Positions 51,901 through 58,993 are shown, numbered from the stretch's first letter. The stretch: 64,000 nt of DNA from JAMBLL01 sp964387145 (GCA_964387145.1 CAYLVM010000003.1:14526-78525), one strand, 5' to 3'. Notes: generated by a model not told the origin, from the sequence alone. Translations and numbers: made by a program.

Positions 51901-52129
51901 AGTACCGCGGGACGATGTCCTTGATGATCCCCTGGAGGATGTGCCCGTAGTGAGGCGATCCGGTAGCAAAGGGGGGACCGTCGTAGAAGGTGTACTCGGA
52001 GTCGGCGCTTCGCGATTCGATGGATGTCGCGAACGCGTCGATGGAGTCCCAAAAGTCCAGTATCCGGTCGTCGAGTTCGGGGAAGTCGACGTGGGGGCCG
52101 ACCTTGGGGAATGCGCTCTGTGATGCCAC
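48953..52129 (-). CDS. ileS: Isoleucyl-tRNA synthetase, type 2
   Basis: IleRS charges tRNA-Ile. The 1058-residue class I synthetase has the HIGH-type motif PPFATGSPHYGHIL, FGWDTHGLPVEME, KMSKS in GRKMSKSLKNYPDP and the tryptophan-rich editing domain. PPFATGSPHYGH and the long C-terminus mark the eukaryote-like type 2 enzyme, common in actinobacteria and usually mupirocin-insensitive. The start GTG 52129 (VASQSAFPKVG) follows AAGGA. Upstream codons lie within the T-box, which likely controls translation by tRNA-Ile charging. Confidence 0.95.
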   Translation of the reverse strand: MASQSAFPKVGPHVDFPELDDRILDFWDSIDAFATSIESRSADSEYTFYDGPPFATGSPHYGHILQGIIKDIVPRYWTMRGYRVERRFGWDTHGLPVEMEVEKQLGVSGPREIAELGIDTFNEACRVMVNNTTEDWYDITRRIGRWVDFDNDYKTMDTDFMESVWWVFKELWDRGYIYQDFKVLPYSYGATTPLSNFEANLDYRDVDDPAITVRVRVTDASGPVAVGDWLVFWTTTPWTVPSNLAIAVGEDIEYARVSVPQDDRRYWVASDLVATVFGEDVSIDTTAPGRDLVGTVYEPPFDYFTSERADGAFNVITSPEVTTVEGTGLVHMAPAYGEADFLAMQAAGITSLVDPVDAEARFTDEVPEVAGVNVKDADARLMDLLDERGALVRRSTLRHSYPFCWRTGTPLIYKAIPTWFVAVEKFRDRMVEVNRDILWVPTAIGEKRFGNWLEGARDWAISRNRYWGSCIPVWECDRCDEQIAVGSREQLFDLSGTMLDDLHKHVVDLVTFPCATCGGTMTRIPEVLDCWFESGSMPFAQIHYPFENEARFENRFPADFIAEGLDQTRGWFYTLLVLSTAIRDEAPFQNCIVTGMVLAEDGRKMSKSLKNYPDPSHVIDAFGADALRAYLINSPIVRGEPLRFSEAGVREVIRTVLLPLWNSYSFFATYADADGLTAHDLATAPPLAERPEIDRWVVSVLQSLIGSVNEEMEAYRLYAVVPPIIGFVGDLTNWYIRRSRRRFWSRRDSDDIVDKMAAFATLYEVLTTFAAVAAPILPFITEEMYQGLVRSVDPDAPASVHHTDYPVADHTSIDAELESGMSIVRTVVNLGRGLRKRHDLRVRQPLHTVTIVTRSEEVKRAVESHSALITDELNVRTVEVHSDEAGLVDLEAKANFKVLGPKLGKDMKTVASAIAELGHEAIAALLDGGTTDAGGVTVTQDDLIVARTPREGTVVASEGPISVALDTRLDDDLRIEGLARELVNRVQGLRRSHGLDVTDRIVLRWNCPDDNIAEAFSRHESFIAGEVLATEIVADASGGTERVDIAGSSVGLGIDRIE

Positions 52130-52385
52130 GGTTCGTCCTTGTCTCGTCACCTCTCGGTGCCGGGACGGGGGACCCGCGGTACCACCCGGCTTGCCGGTGT
52201 TCACCGGCCGCTTCGTTCATCCGTTTCGTGGATCGACGGCGGGTTCTACTCCCTCTCGGTTTCCTCCCGCTGCTCGGGGGTGATGTCGCGTCCGGTGTGG
52301 CTGCAAGGCTCTCACCAACCCAAGCTCGCTGTGATCCACATCTCGAACGGTCGTGTCCCCGTCCATGCGTACGGGGAGGCTAGCC
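52130..52385 (-). promoter_or_regulatory. T-box riboswitch of ileS (translational type)
   Basis: The minus strand carries the canonical T-box GGGTGGTACCGCGGGT (TGGTACCGCG at 52175-52184), whose TGGT can pair with the tRNA ACCA end. Upstream is GTTGGTGAGAGCC. A candidate Ile specifier ATC lies at 52333-52335 in TGGATCACAG. Between T-box and start lie CCGAGAGGTGACGAGAC and AAGGA, with no T-run. A sequestrator of the ribosome-binding site is therefore more likely than a terminator. The 5' end is uncertain. Confidence 0.9.
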
Positions 52386-52409
52386 ACTCTGAGAGGCGAC
52401 TGTGACCGC

Positions 52410-52415
52410 TACGCT
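52410..52415 (+). promoter_or_regulatory. Putative -10 element of a leaderless promoter (DUF167 gene)
   Basis: TACGCT is followed by exactly 6 bases (TCCGAC) and the ATG at 52422. It lies in the divergent gap with the ileS leader. Confidence 0.5.
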
Positions 52416-52421
52416 TCCGAC

Positions 52422-52715
52422 ATGGATGACTCACCGCTCCGATCGACCGGAACGTCGGTCCTCATCGACGTCCTCGTCGTTGCGAACGCGTCCCGTAGCG
52501 GTGTGGTCGGCATTCACGGAGATCGTGTCAAGGTTCGGGTGACGGCTCCGCCCGAGCGGGGAAAAGCGAACGCAGCTGTTGCCGCGTTGGTCCGCAACGA
52601 GACGGGAGGAAGCCGTGCCGAAGTGGTCTCGGGCCACAGCTCGCGTGCCAAGACCGTCGAGGTCTGGGGCGTCGGTGTGCAAGCAGCGGCGAGAAGGCTG
52701 ATCGAAGAAACATGA
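52422..52715 (+). CDS. DUF167 (YggU) protein
   Basis: A 97-residue protein of the DUF167/YggU family. It shows VVGIHGDRVKVRVTAPPERGKANAAVAALV and the C-terminal GHSSRAKTVEVWGV, both typical. Function is unknown in all organisms. ATG 52422 is preferred over 52353, which lies in the ileS leader. Genes of this family are often found near yggS and yggT, consistent with this position just past the inverted ileS. Confidence 0.87.
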   Translation: MDDSPLRSTGTSVLIDVLVVANASRSGVVGIHGDRVKVRVTAPPERGKANAAVAALVRNETGGSRAEVVSGHSSRAKTVEVWGVGVQAAARRLIEET

Positions 52716-52758
52716 ACAACTCCCGGCGGCTGCTACATTCTGGCCTTCAGGAGGGTGC

Positions 52759-53130
52759 ATGGCCAGACAGCTAGCCGCGTCGACACTCAAGAAACTGGAG
52801 CGAAAACTCCAGGACGAACGTGACCGACTCGAGAAGATCATCAGTGATCACGAGCGCGACCGAGAACTCGCGGTGCTCGCTGAAGGTTCGGCCGATCGCA
52901 GCCCGGATCCAGACAACGTTGACGGGGGAGCGATCGCTGTCGATCTCGAGACAGATCGATCCATGGTGGAGAACGCCCGTGCTCTCCTCGACGCGGTCAT
53001 CCACGCTCAAGACCGCATGGAGAAGGGCCTCTACGGTATATGCGAAGTGACAGGCGAACCGATACCGGTGGCGAGACTGGAAGCGATTCCGTACGCGACG
53101 ATGACGGTCGAGGCAGCAAAGCGAAACTGA
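52759..53130 (+). CDS. TraR/DksA-family protein with degenerate zinc finger
   Basis: This 123-residue protein has the N-terminal coiled coil of DksA/TraR proteins (LAASTLKKLERKLQDERDRLEKI) and the C-terminal finger region GLYGICEVTGEPIPVARLEAIPYATMTVEAAK. In the normal CxxC-x17-CxxC finger, positions 95, 98, 116 and 119 are Cys. Here they are Cys, Thr, Thr and Ala. Zinc binding is thus unlikely, though the fold may persist. TACATT at 52735 is a possible -10. The gene is followed by lspA, as in other actinobacteria. Confidence 0.85.
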   Translation: MARQLAASTLKKLERKLQDERDRLEKIISDHERDRELAVLAEGSADRSPDPDNVDGGAIAVDLETDRSMVENARALLDAVIHAQDRMEKGLYGICEVTGEPIPVARLEAIPYATMTVEAAKRN

Positions 53131-53582
53131 GCAACCGTCAGCTCGCCATCACGATCGGCGTCCTGGTCGCTGTTTTCGATCAGCTCACGAAGGCGTGGGC
53201 GCTCAACGAACTCGCCGACGGTCCCATCGTCATCATCCAAGACGTGTTCCGGCTCCGCTTGACGTTCAATACGGGGGCGAGCTTCTCGTTGTTCTCCAAC
53301 GGTGGCGTCATCATCGCGATCATCGCGTTCGGGGTGATCGGCCTGATCATGTACATGCTCGGCGACGCGTCGAGGCGGATCGAGGCCATCGCCCTCGGCC
53401 TCGTCCTCGGTGGATCGATCGGCAACCTCATCGATCGTGTGTTTCGAGGTGCCGGCATTCTCGATGGCGCCGTCGTCGACTGGATCGATGTCCAGTTCTT
53501 TGCGGTGTTCAACGCCGCAGACGTGTTCATCAACGTCGGCGTAGCTCTTCTGCTCTACGCCGCGTTCGTGCGTCGATCATGA
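53040..53582 (+). CDS. lspA: Lipoprotein signal peptidase II
   Basis: LspA cleaves prolipoprotein signal peptides in the membrane. It has four membrane helices and the catalytic-Asp blocks SIGNLIDRVFRG and FNAADVFINVG, with FNTGASFS before them. The ATG at 53040 lies 91 bases inside the preceding gene and gives a 29-residue hydrophilic extension not typical of LspA. The only other candidate near SNRQLAITIGVLVAVFDQ is CTG 53127, overlapping the preceding stop (CTGA). The true start is uncertain, the function is not. Confidence 0.9.
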   Translation: MRSDRRTDTGGETGSDSVRDDDGRGSKAKLSNRQLAITIGVLVAVFDQLTKAWALNELADGPIVIIQDVFRLRLTFNTGASFSLFSNGGVIIAIIAFGVIGLIMYMLGDASRRIEAIALGLVLGGSIGNLIDRVFRGAGILDGAVVDWIDVQFFAVFNAADVFINVGVALLLYAAFVRRS

Positions 53583-54532
53583 GCGAGCGACGCGTCGTGG
53601 TCCCGCTCGATCTCGACGGGTTACGGATCGATCGGGTGATCGCTTCCGAGCTGAGCCTGTCTCGCAATCGTGTTCGGGAGATCATCGATGCATCCGGTGC
53701 CACCCACGACGGCGTTCCCGTCAAACCTGGGGATCGATTCGCAGCAGGGTCGACGCTCATCGTCGACGTACCCGACCGGGCGGTGAAGCTCGAACCCGAG
53801 GAGGACGTTCCCTTTGCGGTCGTCTACGAGGATCGAGACGTCATCATCGTGGACAAGCCGATCGGTGTCGTTGTCCATCCCGGGTCCGGTAGTGCGACGG
53901 GAACACTCGCCAACGGACTTCTTGCACGGTTCCCCGATATCGAAGGCGTTGGTCAGGAGGATCGTTGGGGCATCGTCCATCGGCTCGATCGCGATACATC
54001 GGGATTGCTGGTCGTTGCGAGGACCGACGCAGCGTACGGGCGCCTCGTCGAGATGATGCGCGACCGGGCGATCTCTCGCCGGTACCTGTCCCTCGTATCG
54101 GGAACGTTCACGAACACGACGGGGACCGTCGAGGCACCTATCGGGCGGGACCCTTCCAACCCGACCAGGATGGGTGTCAGTCGGTCGGGGCGTCCGGCGG
54201 TGACCCATTACCGAAGGCTCGCTCAATGGACCGATCGCAACGCAGCGCTGCTTTCGATCGATCTCGAAACCGGTCGCACCCATCAGATCCGCGTCCACAT
54301 GCAGGCGATCGGTACGCCGATCATCGGTGACGTCGCGTACGGCCGACGAGGAGTCGTCGGCGATCCGGGGCGTCCATGGCTCCACGCCCGCCAGTTGTCC
54401 TTCACCCACCCCATGACCGGCGAGGCCATGGATACGATCGCTCCTCTGCCCAACGATCTGTGCGATAGTCTTGAGGTACTCGGAGCTCCGGACGTGGGAG
54501 CGGTTGCCGACGTCGAGGGGGTTGACCTATGA
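53579..54532 (+). CDS. rluD: RluD-type 23S rRNA pseudouridine synthase
   Basis: A 317-residue RluA-family pseudouridine synthase. An N-terminal S4 domain (LRIDRVIASELSLSRNRVREIID) precedes the catalytic domain with DKPIGVVVHPG and HRLDRDTSGLLVVA, catalytic Asp 137. ETGRTHQIRVHMQAIG is also present. The S4 domain and gene order after lspA support the RluD type. ATG overlaps the lspA stop by 4 bases, and the WS/DGAT start overlaps its end. Confidence 0.93.
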   Translation: MSERRVVVPLDLDGLRIDRVIASELSLSRNRVREIIDASGATHDGVPVKPGDRFAAGSTLIVDVPDRAVKLEPEEDVPFAVVYEDRDVIIVDKPIGVVVHPGSGSATGTLANGLLARFPDIEGVGQEDRWGIVHRLDRDTSGLLVVARTDAAYGRLVEMMRDRAISRRYLSLVSGTFTNTTGTVEAPIGRDPSNPTRMGVSRSGRPAVTHYRRLAQWTDRNAALLSIDLETGRTHQIRVHMQAIGTPIIGDVAYGRRGVVGDPGRPWLHARQLSFTHPMTGEAMDTIAPLPNDLCDSLEVLGAPDVGAVADVEGVDL

Positions 54533-56007
54533 CCGTCCACTACGAACGTCTCTCGAACCTCGATGCGTCGTTCCTGGCACTCGAGTCGAGAGCGACCCAC
54601 ATGCACGTTGGAGCGGTCGCCGTCTTTGGGCCCGGCGACTACTCGGATGACGACGGTGTCGACATCGACACGATCAGGTCGATCATCGTCTCGAGGCTCG
54701 ATCAGATCCCGCGGTACCGTCAGAGACTCGCAACCGTGCCGATCGAGGGCCACCCTGTGTGGGTCGACGATGAGCACTTCCACCTGGACTACCACGTACG
54801 TCACGTTGCCCTTCCTCATCCCGGCACACCGGATCAGCTGAAGTCCCTTGCCGGGCTGTTGATGTCCCAGGGGCTGGACCGGTCACGGCCATTGTGGGAG
54901 CTCAACGTCGTCGAGGGGCTCGAAGGTGGAGGGTTCGCGATCGTCACGAAGATCCACCACTGCATGATCGACGGGATGTCCGGCATCGATCTGATGGCGG
55001 TGATCCTCGATTTCACACCCGATGTCACTCTGGTCGAGCCGAAGCCGTGGAAGCCCCGGCCCGCACCGAACGGAACAGAGCTCGCTGTGCGTGAGGTCTC
55101 GAGGTCCATCTCATCGTTCGTCGCGGGCCTCTCTGATGTCTCCAAGCTCATGACGGGGGTCGGAGACGTGGCCGAGGACTGGAGGAGACGCCTCAAGGCA
55201 GCATCCGCATCCTTGTCATCGGGATGGTTGACACCCACGGACAAGACGCCACTCAATGGCGACATCGGTCCAGCCCGGATGTTCGACTGGCTCGAACTGC
55301 CCCTCGCGGAGGTCAAGGCGATCAAGGACGCCCATGGTGTGACCGTCAACGACACCATGCTCGCGGTCGTTGCGGGCGCAGTCCGTTCGTACCTGATCGA
55401 GGTCGGGGGGATGTCCGGGGAGGAGATTGCAGAGACCGAGTTCCGGATCATGGCCCCCGTATCCGTGCGCACGAAGGACGAACAGGGCACGCTCGGAAAC
55501 AAGGTAGCGATGTGGCTGATGGCGCTTCCGGTCGGGGAGCCAGACCCGGCGAAACGGATACAGGAAGTCAAGACCGCGACCAAGAACCTCAAGGACACGG
55601 ACCAGGCACTCGGTGCATCGACCCTGGTCTCTGTATCGACGGGAGCCCCCGCAACCCTGGTTTCGCTCGCAGCGAGACTCGGGGCGAGAGCACGCCCGTT
55701 CAACATGACGGTGACGAACGTGCCTGGGCCCCAGTTCCCACTGTTCATGGCAGGTTCCCAGATGCTTGCCACGTATCCGCTCGTGCCCCTCTGGCAGAGT
55801 CACGGAGCCGGCATCGCGATGTTCTCGTTGAACGGATCGATCGATATCGGGATCAACATGGCCCGTGACGTGATCGACGATCGCGAAGCCCTCGCACGGC
55901 ACCTGCAGGCATCATTCGACGAACTGCGGGACACCGAACCGTTGTCTGCAAGGCAGAAGCCCAAGAAGCGAGCCACGAAGAAGGCCCCACCTATGGGGAC
56001 GAGGTGA
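54529..56007 (+). CDS. Wax ester synthase/diacylglycerol acyltransferase (WS/DGAT)
   Basis: A 492-residue bifunctional acyltransferase of the type that makes triacylglycerol or wax esters from acyl-CoA. The active-site motif HHCMIDG (143-149) fits HHxxxDG. Further blocks are VNDTMLAVVAGAVRSYL, GNKVAMWLMALPVG and FNMTVTNVPGPQFPLF. The C-terminus is Lys-rich (RQKPKKRATKKAPP). ATGA overlap couples it to rluD, an unrelated gene. It suggests storage-lipid synthesis. Confidence 0.92.
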   Translation: MTVHYERLSNLDASFLALESRATHMHVGAVAVFGPGDYSDDDGVDIDTIRSIIVSRLDQIPRYRQRLATVPIEGHPVWVDDEHFHLDYHVRHVALPHPGTPDQLKSLAGLLMSQGLDRSRPLWELNVVEGLEGGGFAIVTKIHHCMIDGMSGIDLMAVILDFTPDVTLVEPKPWKPRPAPNGTELAVREVSRSISSFVAGLSDVSKLMTGVGDVAEDWRRRLKAASASLSSGWLTPTDKTPLNGDIGPARMFDWLELPLAEVKAIKDAHGVTVNDTMLAVVAGAVRSYLIEVGGMSGEEIAETEFRIMAPVSVRTKDEQGTLGNKVAMWLMALPVGEPDPAKRIQEVKTATKNLKDTDQALGASTLVSVSTGAPATLVSLAARLGARARPFNMTVTNVPGPQFPLFMAGSQMLATYPLVPLWQSHGAGIAMFSLNGSIDIGINMARDVIDDREALARHLQASFDELRDTEPLSARQKPKKRATKKAPPMGTR

Positions 56008-56027
56008 GGGACGGCTTCGCCGTCGTA

Positions 56028-56669
56028 CTACGCAATACGTACGATGTTCTCGCCGGCCGCGTCGTCGGGTACTGACATATCTCGTCGGACTTGGATCACG
56101 TGGCGTTCAACGCCGCGTGCCTCGAGTCGACGGGTGAGGGCATCGAGGTAGCCGGCATCGTCGAACCCGATGGCGGGCGTCGTACGAACCTGATGATCGA
56201 CCCCCGACTCGAGCAGCACGTCGAGACTCTCCCACGCCGGGCCCCCCGACCCCCGGATCCCGGTCACGGCCGCGTAGTCCTCCGGGAGAGCCTTGATGTC
56301 GAGTCCAACCCAGTCGACGACATCGAGGATGCGACGTAACCGTCCCGGATACGGACCCGCCGTGTGAAGGCCGACCTTGAATCCGATCTCGTGGACGTCG
56401 TCCACCGCCGCCGTGAGTGCTGCCATCTGCGAAAGCGGCTCACCACCGCTGAAGACCACAGCATCGAGGAGGCCTGTGCGCTGCGAGAGAAACGCCTTCA
56501 CGTCGCTCCACCGGGTCGTCCCCGCACCGTGGGGTTGGAGAGCAACGTTGTGGCAGTAGGTGCACTGCCAGGGACATCCCTGGCAGTACACCACAGCCGA
56601 CAGCTCACCGGGGTAGTCGATGGTGGTCATCGGAGTGATCCCACCGACACGAAGTGCTGCGGTGGTCAC
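56028..56669 (-). CDS. nrdG: Anaerobic ribonucleotide reductase activating protein
   Basis: NrdG is a radical SAM enzyme that makes the glycyl radical on class III ribonucleotide reductase. The 213-residue protein has the cluster motif C32-x3-C36-x2-C39 (CPWQCTYC), then VVFSGGEPLSQ and VGLHTAGPYP. The start GTG 56669 overlaps the stop of the 59-codon glycyl-radical ORF (GTGA). It ends 20 bases from the convergent WS/DGAT gene. It belongs to the Pseudomonas-type branch with GGITPMTTIDYPG near the start. Confidence 0.92.
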   Translation of the reverse strand: MTTAALRVGGITPMTTIDYPGELSAVVYCQGCPWQCTYCHNVALQPHGAGTTRWSDVKAFLSQRTGLLDAVVFSGGEPLSQMAALTAAVDDVHEIGFKVGLHTAGPYPGRLRRILDVVDWVGLDIKALPEDYAAVTGIRGSGGPAWESLDVLLESGVDHQVRTTPAIGFDDAGYLDALTRRLEARGVERHVIQVRRDMSVPDDAAGENIVRIA

Positions 56670-56845
56670 TCGCCTGGTCGACTGCCCGAGCTCTGTGCCG
56701 GTTCCTGGAAGTGCACCCGCTCGCGATGTTCGGACTGCTTCCCTGCGTTGAACGCGGAGACCGGTCGGTGATACCCCATCACCCTCGTCCAGATCTCACA
56801 GCGAGTGCGCTCCTCATCTTTCAGGTCCATGGCATCGTTGTACAT
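56666..56845 (-). CDS. Split glycyl-radical domain of class III ribonucleotide reductase
   Basis: This 59-residue ORF reads CEIWTRVMGYHRPVSAFNAG in its centre, then KQSEHRERVHF. It matches the C-terminal glycyl-radical segment of fused NrdD (E. coli has RRVCGYLG...ARPFNAGKQEEVKRRV). The radical Gly would be G24 (RVMGY). The ATG lies in the same frame as nrdD, one codon after its TGA. AAAGGAG sits 8 bases upstream, overlapping the nrdD end, so reinitiation is well supported. It is essential for catalysis if nrdD is active. Confidence 0.88.
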   Translation of the reverse strand: MYNDAMDLKDEERTRCEIWTRVMGYHRPVSAFNAGKQSEHRERVHFQEPAQSSGSRPGE

Positions 56846-56848
56846 GGA

Positions 56849-58621
56849 TCACGCTCCTTTCTTACGTGCGATCAACTCGTCATCACACTTTGGACAGAAC
56901 TCGTGTTCCCCCGCGAGGTACCCGTGGTGCGGGCACACCGAGAAGACCGGCGTGACCGTGATGTAGGGCAGGGAGAAGTTGGTCAGGGCCCGGCGCACCA
57001 ACCGCTTGCAGGCCTCAGGAGAGCTGATGTGCTCCGACATGTAGAGGTGCAACACGGTGCCGCCTGTGTACTTGGACTGGAGCTCCTCCTGTTCGGCGAG
57101 TGCCTGGAAGGGATCGTCGGTGCGTCCTGCGGGAAGTTGGGACGAATTGGTGTAGTACGGGGCTTCCTGGGTGCCGGCCTGAATGATGCCGGGGAAACGC
57201 CGTTTGTCCTCACGTGCGAACCGATAGGTAGTTCCCTCAGCAGGTGTGGCCTCCAGGTTGTACATGTGGCCGGTCTCCTCCTGGAACTCCACCATGCATC
57301 CGCGGATGTGATCGAGTAGGTGAGCGGCGAACTCCCTGCCCCACGGTGTGGTGATGTCGTGTGCATCGGCCGTGAAGTTGCGGATCATCTCGTTGATACC
57401 GTTCACACCGATGGTGCTGAAATGGTTGCGCAGTGTGCCGAGGTAGCGTTTCGTGAACGGGAACAGGCCTGCATCCATGTGCTCCTGGATGACGAGGCGT
57501 TTGATCTCGAGGCTGTCGCGTGCGATCTCCAGCAGTTCGTCGAGACGTCGATACAACCCGGTTTCGTCACCGCGATGGGTATGGCCGAGACGAGCACAGT
57601 TGATGGTGACCACTCCAAGGGATCCGGTTTGTTCTGCAGAGCCGAACAGTCCATTGCCTCGTTTGAGGAGTTCCCTCAGGTCGAGCTGGAGACGGCAGCA
57701 CATGGAGCGGACCATGTCGGGGGAGAGGTCCGAGTTGATGAAGTTCTGGAAGTAGGGGAGGCCGTACCTGGCGGTCATGGCGAAGAGGAGATCGGCGTTC
57801 TCATCGTCCCAGGGGAAGTCATCGGTGATGTTGTAGGTCGGGATCGGGAACGTGAACACCCTGCCACGTTCATCCCCCTCGGTCATGACCTCGATGTAGG
57901 CGCGGTTGATCATGTCCATCTCTCTGCGCAACTCGCCGTAGGTGAAGGACTGTTCCACACCCCCGATGACGGGTACCTGGTCACGGAGATCCTCCGGGCA
58001 CACCCAGTCGAAGGTCAGGTTCGTGAAGGGTGCCTGGCACCCCCAGCGCGACGGTACGTTGAGGTTGTGGATCAGCTCCTGGATGTGTTGGTAGACCTGC
58101 CGGTAGTCGAGATCATCGATCCGGACGAAGGGCGCCATGTAGGTGTCGAAACTCGAGAAGGCCTGGGCACCGGCCCACTCGTTCTGCAACGTCCCCAGGA
58201 AGTTGACGATCTGACCGATGGCACTCGACATGTGCTTCGGGGGAGCCGACTCGATCTTGCCGGGAACCCCGTTGAAACCTTCGGTGAGGAGTGTGCGCAA
58301 CGACCAACCAGCGCAGTAGCCCGAAAGCATGTCGAGGTCGTGGACGTGGATGTCGCCTTCTCGATGGGCGTGACCTATCGCGGGCGGGTACACCTCGCTC
58401 AGCCAGTAGTTGGCTATCACCTTCCCCGCCGTGTTGAGGATCAACCCGCCGAGTGAGTAGTCCTGGTTGGCGTTCGCCGATACCCGCCAGTCCGAGCGGT
58501 CGAGGTACTCGTCGATGGTGGATGTGACATCGACGACGGGGACGCGGTTGCACGTGTCGGGCTCTACAGGGCGGGTCGATGACCCGACGACGTCGGGCCA
58601 TCGGAAGGCGGTTGTGGTCAC
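56849..58621 (-). CDS. nrdD: Anaerobic ribonucleoside-triphosphate reductase, catalytic part without glycyl-radical domain
   Basis: This 590-residue class III reductase barrel includes HVHDLDMLSGYCAGWSL, NVPSRWGCQAPFTNL, TINCARLGHTH and YLGTLRNHFSTIGVNGINEM. It ends with the zinc site VCPHHGYLAGEHEFCPKC and then a TGA. Fused homologues continue about 60 residues to the radical Gly, which here is the next ORF in the same frame. The N-terminus lacks an ATP-cone, so dATP control may be absent. GTG 58621 follows GAGGAGA. A cobalamin riboswitch precedes it. Confidence 0.93.
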   Translation of the reverse strand: MTTTAFRWPDVVGSSTRPVEPDTCNRVPVVDVTSTIDEYLDRSDWRVSANANQDYSLGGLILNTAGKVIANYWLSEVYPPAIGHAHREGDIHVHDLDMLSGYCAGWSLRTLLTEGFNGVPGKIESAPPKHMSSAIGQIVNFLGTLQNEWAGAQAFSSFDTYMAPFVRIDDLDYRQVYQHIQELIHNLNVPSRWGCQAPFTNLTFDWVCPEDLRDQVPVIGGVEQSFTYGELRREMDMINRAYIEVMTEGDERGRVFTFPIPTYNITDDFPWDDENADLLFAMTARYGLPYFQNFINSDLSPDMVRSMCCRLQLDLRELLKRGNGLFGSAEQTGSLGVVTINCARLGHTHRGDETGLYRRLDELLEIARDSLEIKRLVIQEHMDAGLFPFTKRYLGTLRNHFSTIGVNGINEMIRNFTADAHDITTPWGREFAAHLLDHIRGCMVEFQEETGHMYNLEATPAEGTTYRFAREDKRRFPGIIQAGTQEAPYYTNSSQLPAGRTDDPFQALAEQEELQSKYTGGTVLHLYMSEHISSPEACKRLVRRALTNFSLPYITVTPVFSVCPHHGYLAGEHEFCPKCDDELIARKKGA

Positions 58622-58754
58622 GATGTTCTCCTCACGAGTCGTTCCTGACGGTCCGGTGACTCGGATGGAGAGCACACAACGAGACGGCGTTGCACCGTCG
58701 CGTCGGTCCTCCGCCCTCCCACGAGGCTACGGGACCATGCCGCAGCCCTTGTGG

Positions 58755-58975
58755 CGCGACAACCGACGGCAGGTCTTCGGACTCACGGGCACACACGATC
58801 GATGTACGATCATCAGTTCCTACTGGCCGTCGCTTCCCAGACCATCTGGTCCAGTGCTCTACCTCGGTCACCGATCCCGGTACTCGAGGTGACGGCTTTC
58901 GTTCCCGTTCACCGCTGCGGGGCAGTCCCGGAGTCTCACCGGGTTCCCTGTTACCTCACCACCCACGAGGGGAGT
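58755..58975 (-). promoter_or_regulatory. Cobalamin (B12) riboswitch upstream of nrdD
   Basis: The minus strand carries the conserved 5' block CAGGGAACCCGGTGAGACTC followed by CGGGACTGCCCCGCAGCGGT. The 3' B12 box region is GTGAGTCCGAAGACCTGCC (near 58770-58790), with the expected helices between. This is a near-consensus cobalamin aptamer. About 130 bases separate it from the nrdD start. That stretch holds GACGG/CCGTC (loop TGCAACG) then TCGTTGTGTG, a possible expression-platform hairpin. B12 would be expected to switch the anaerobic reductase off. Confidence 0.92.
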
Positions 58976-58993
58976 GAACCATCAGCGTGATCG

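Noticed and set aside
56840..56870. Selenocysteine at the nrdD TGA
   Set aside because: A short CCATG/CATGG pairing follows the TGA, but it lacks the form of a bacterial SECIS loop. A good Shine-Dalgarno and ATG explain the arrangement, and no sel genes are in the window.
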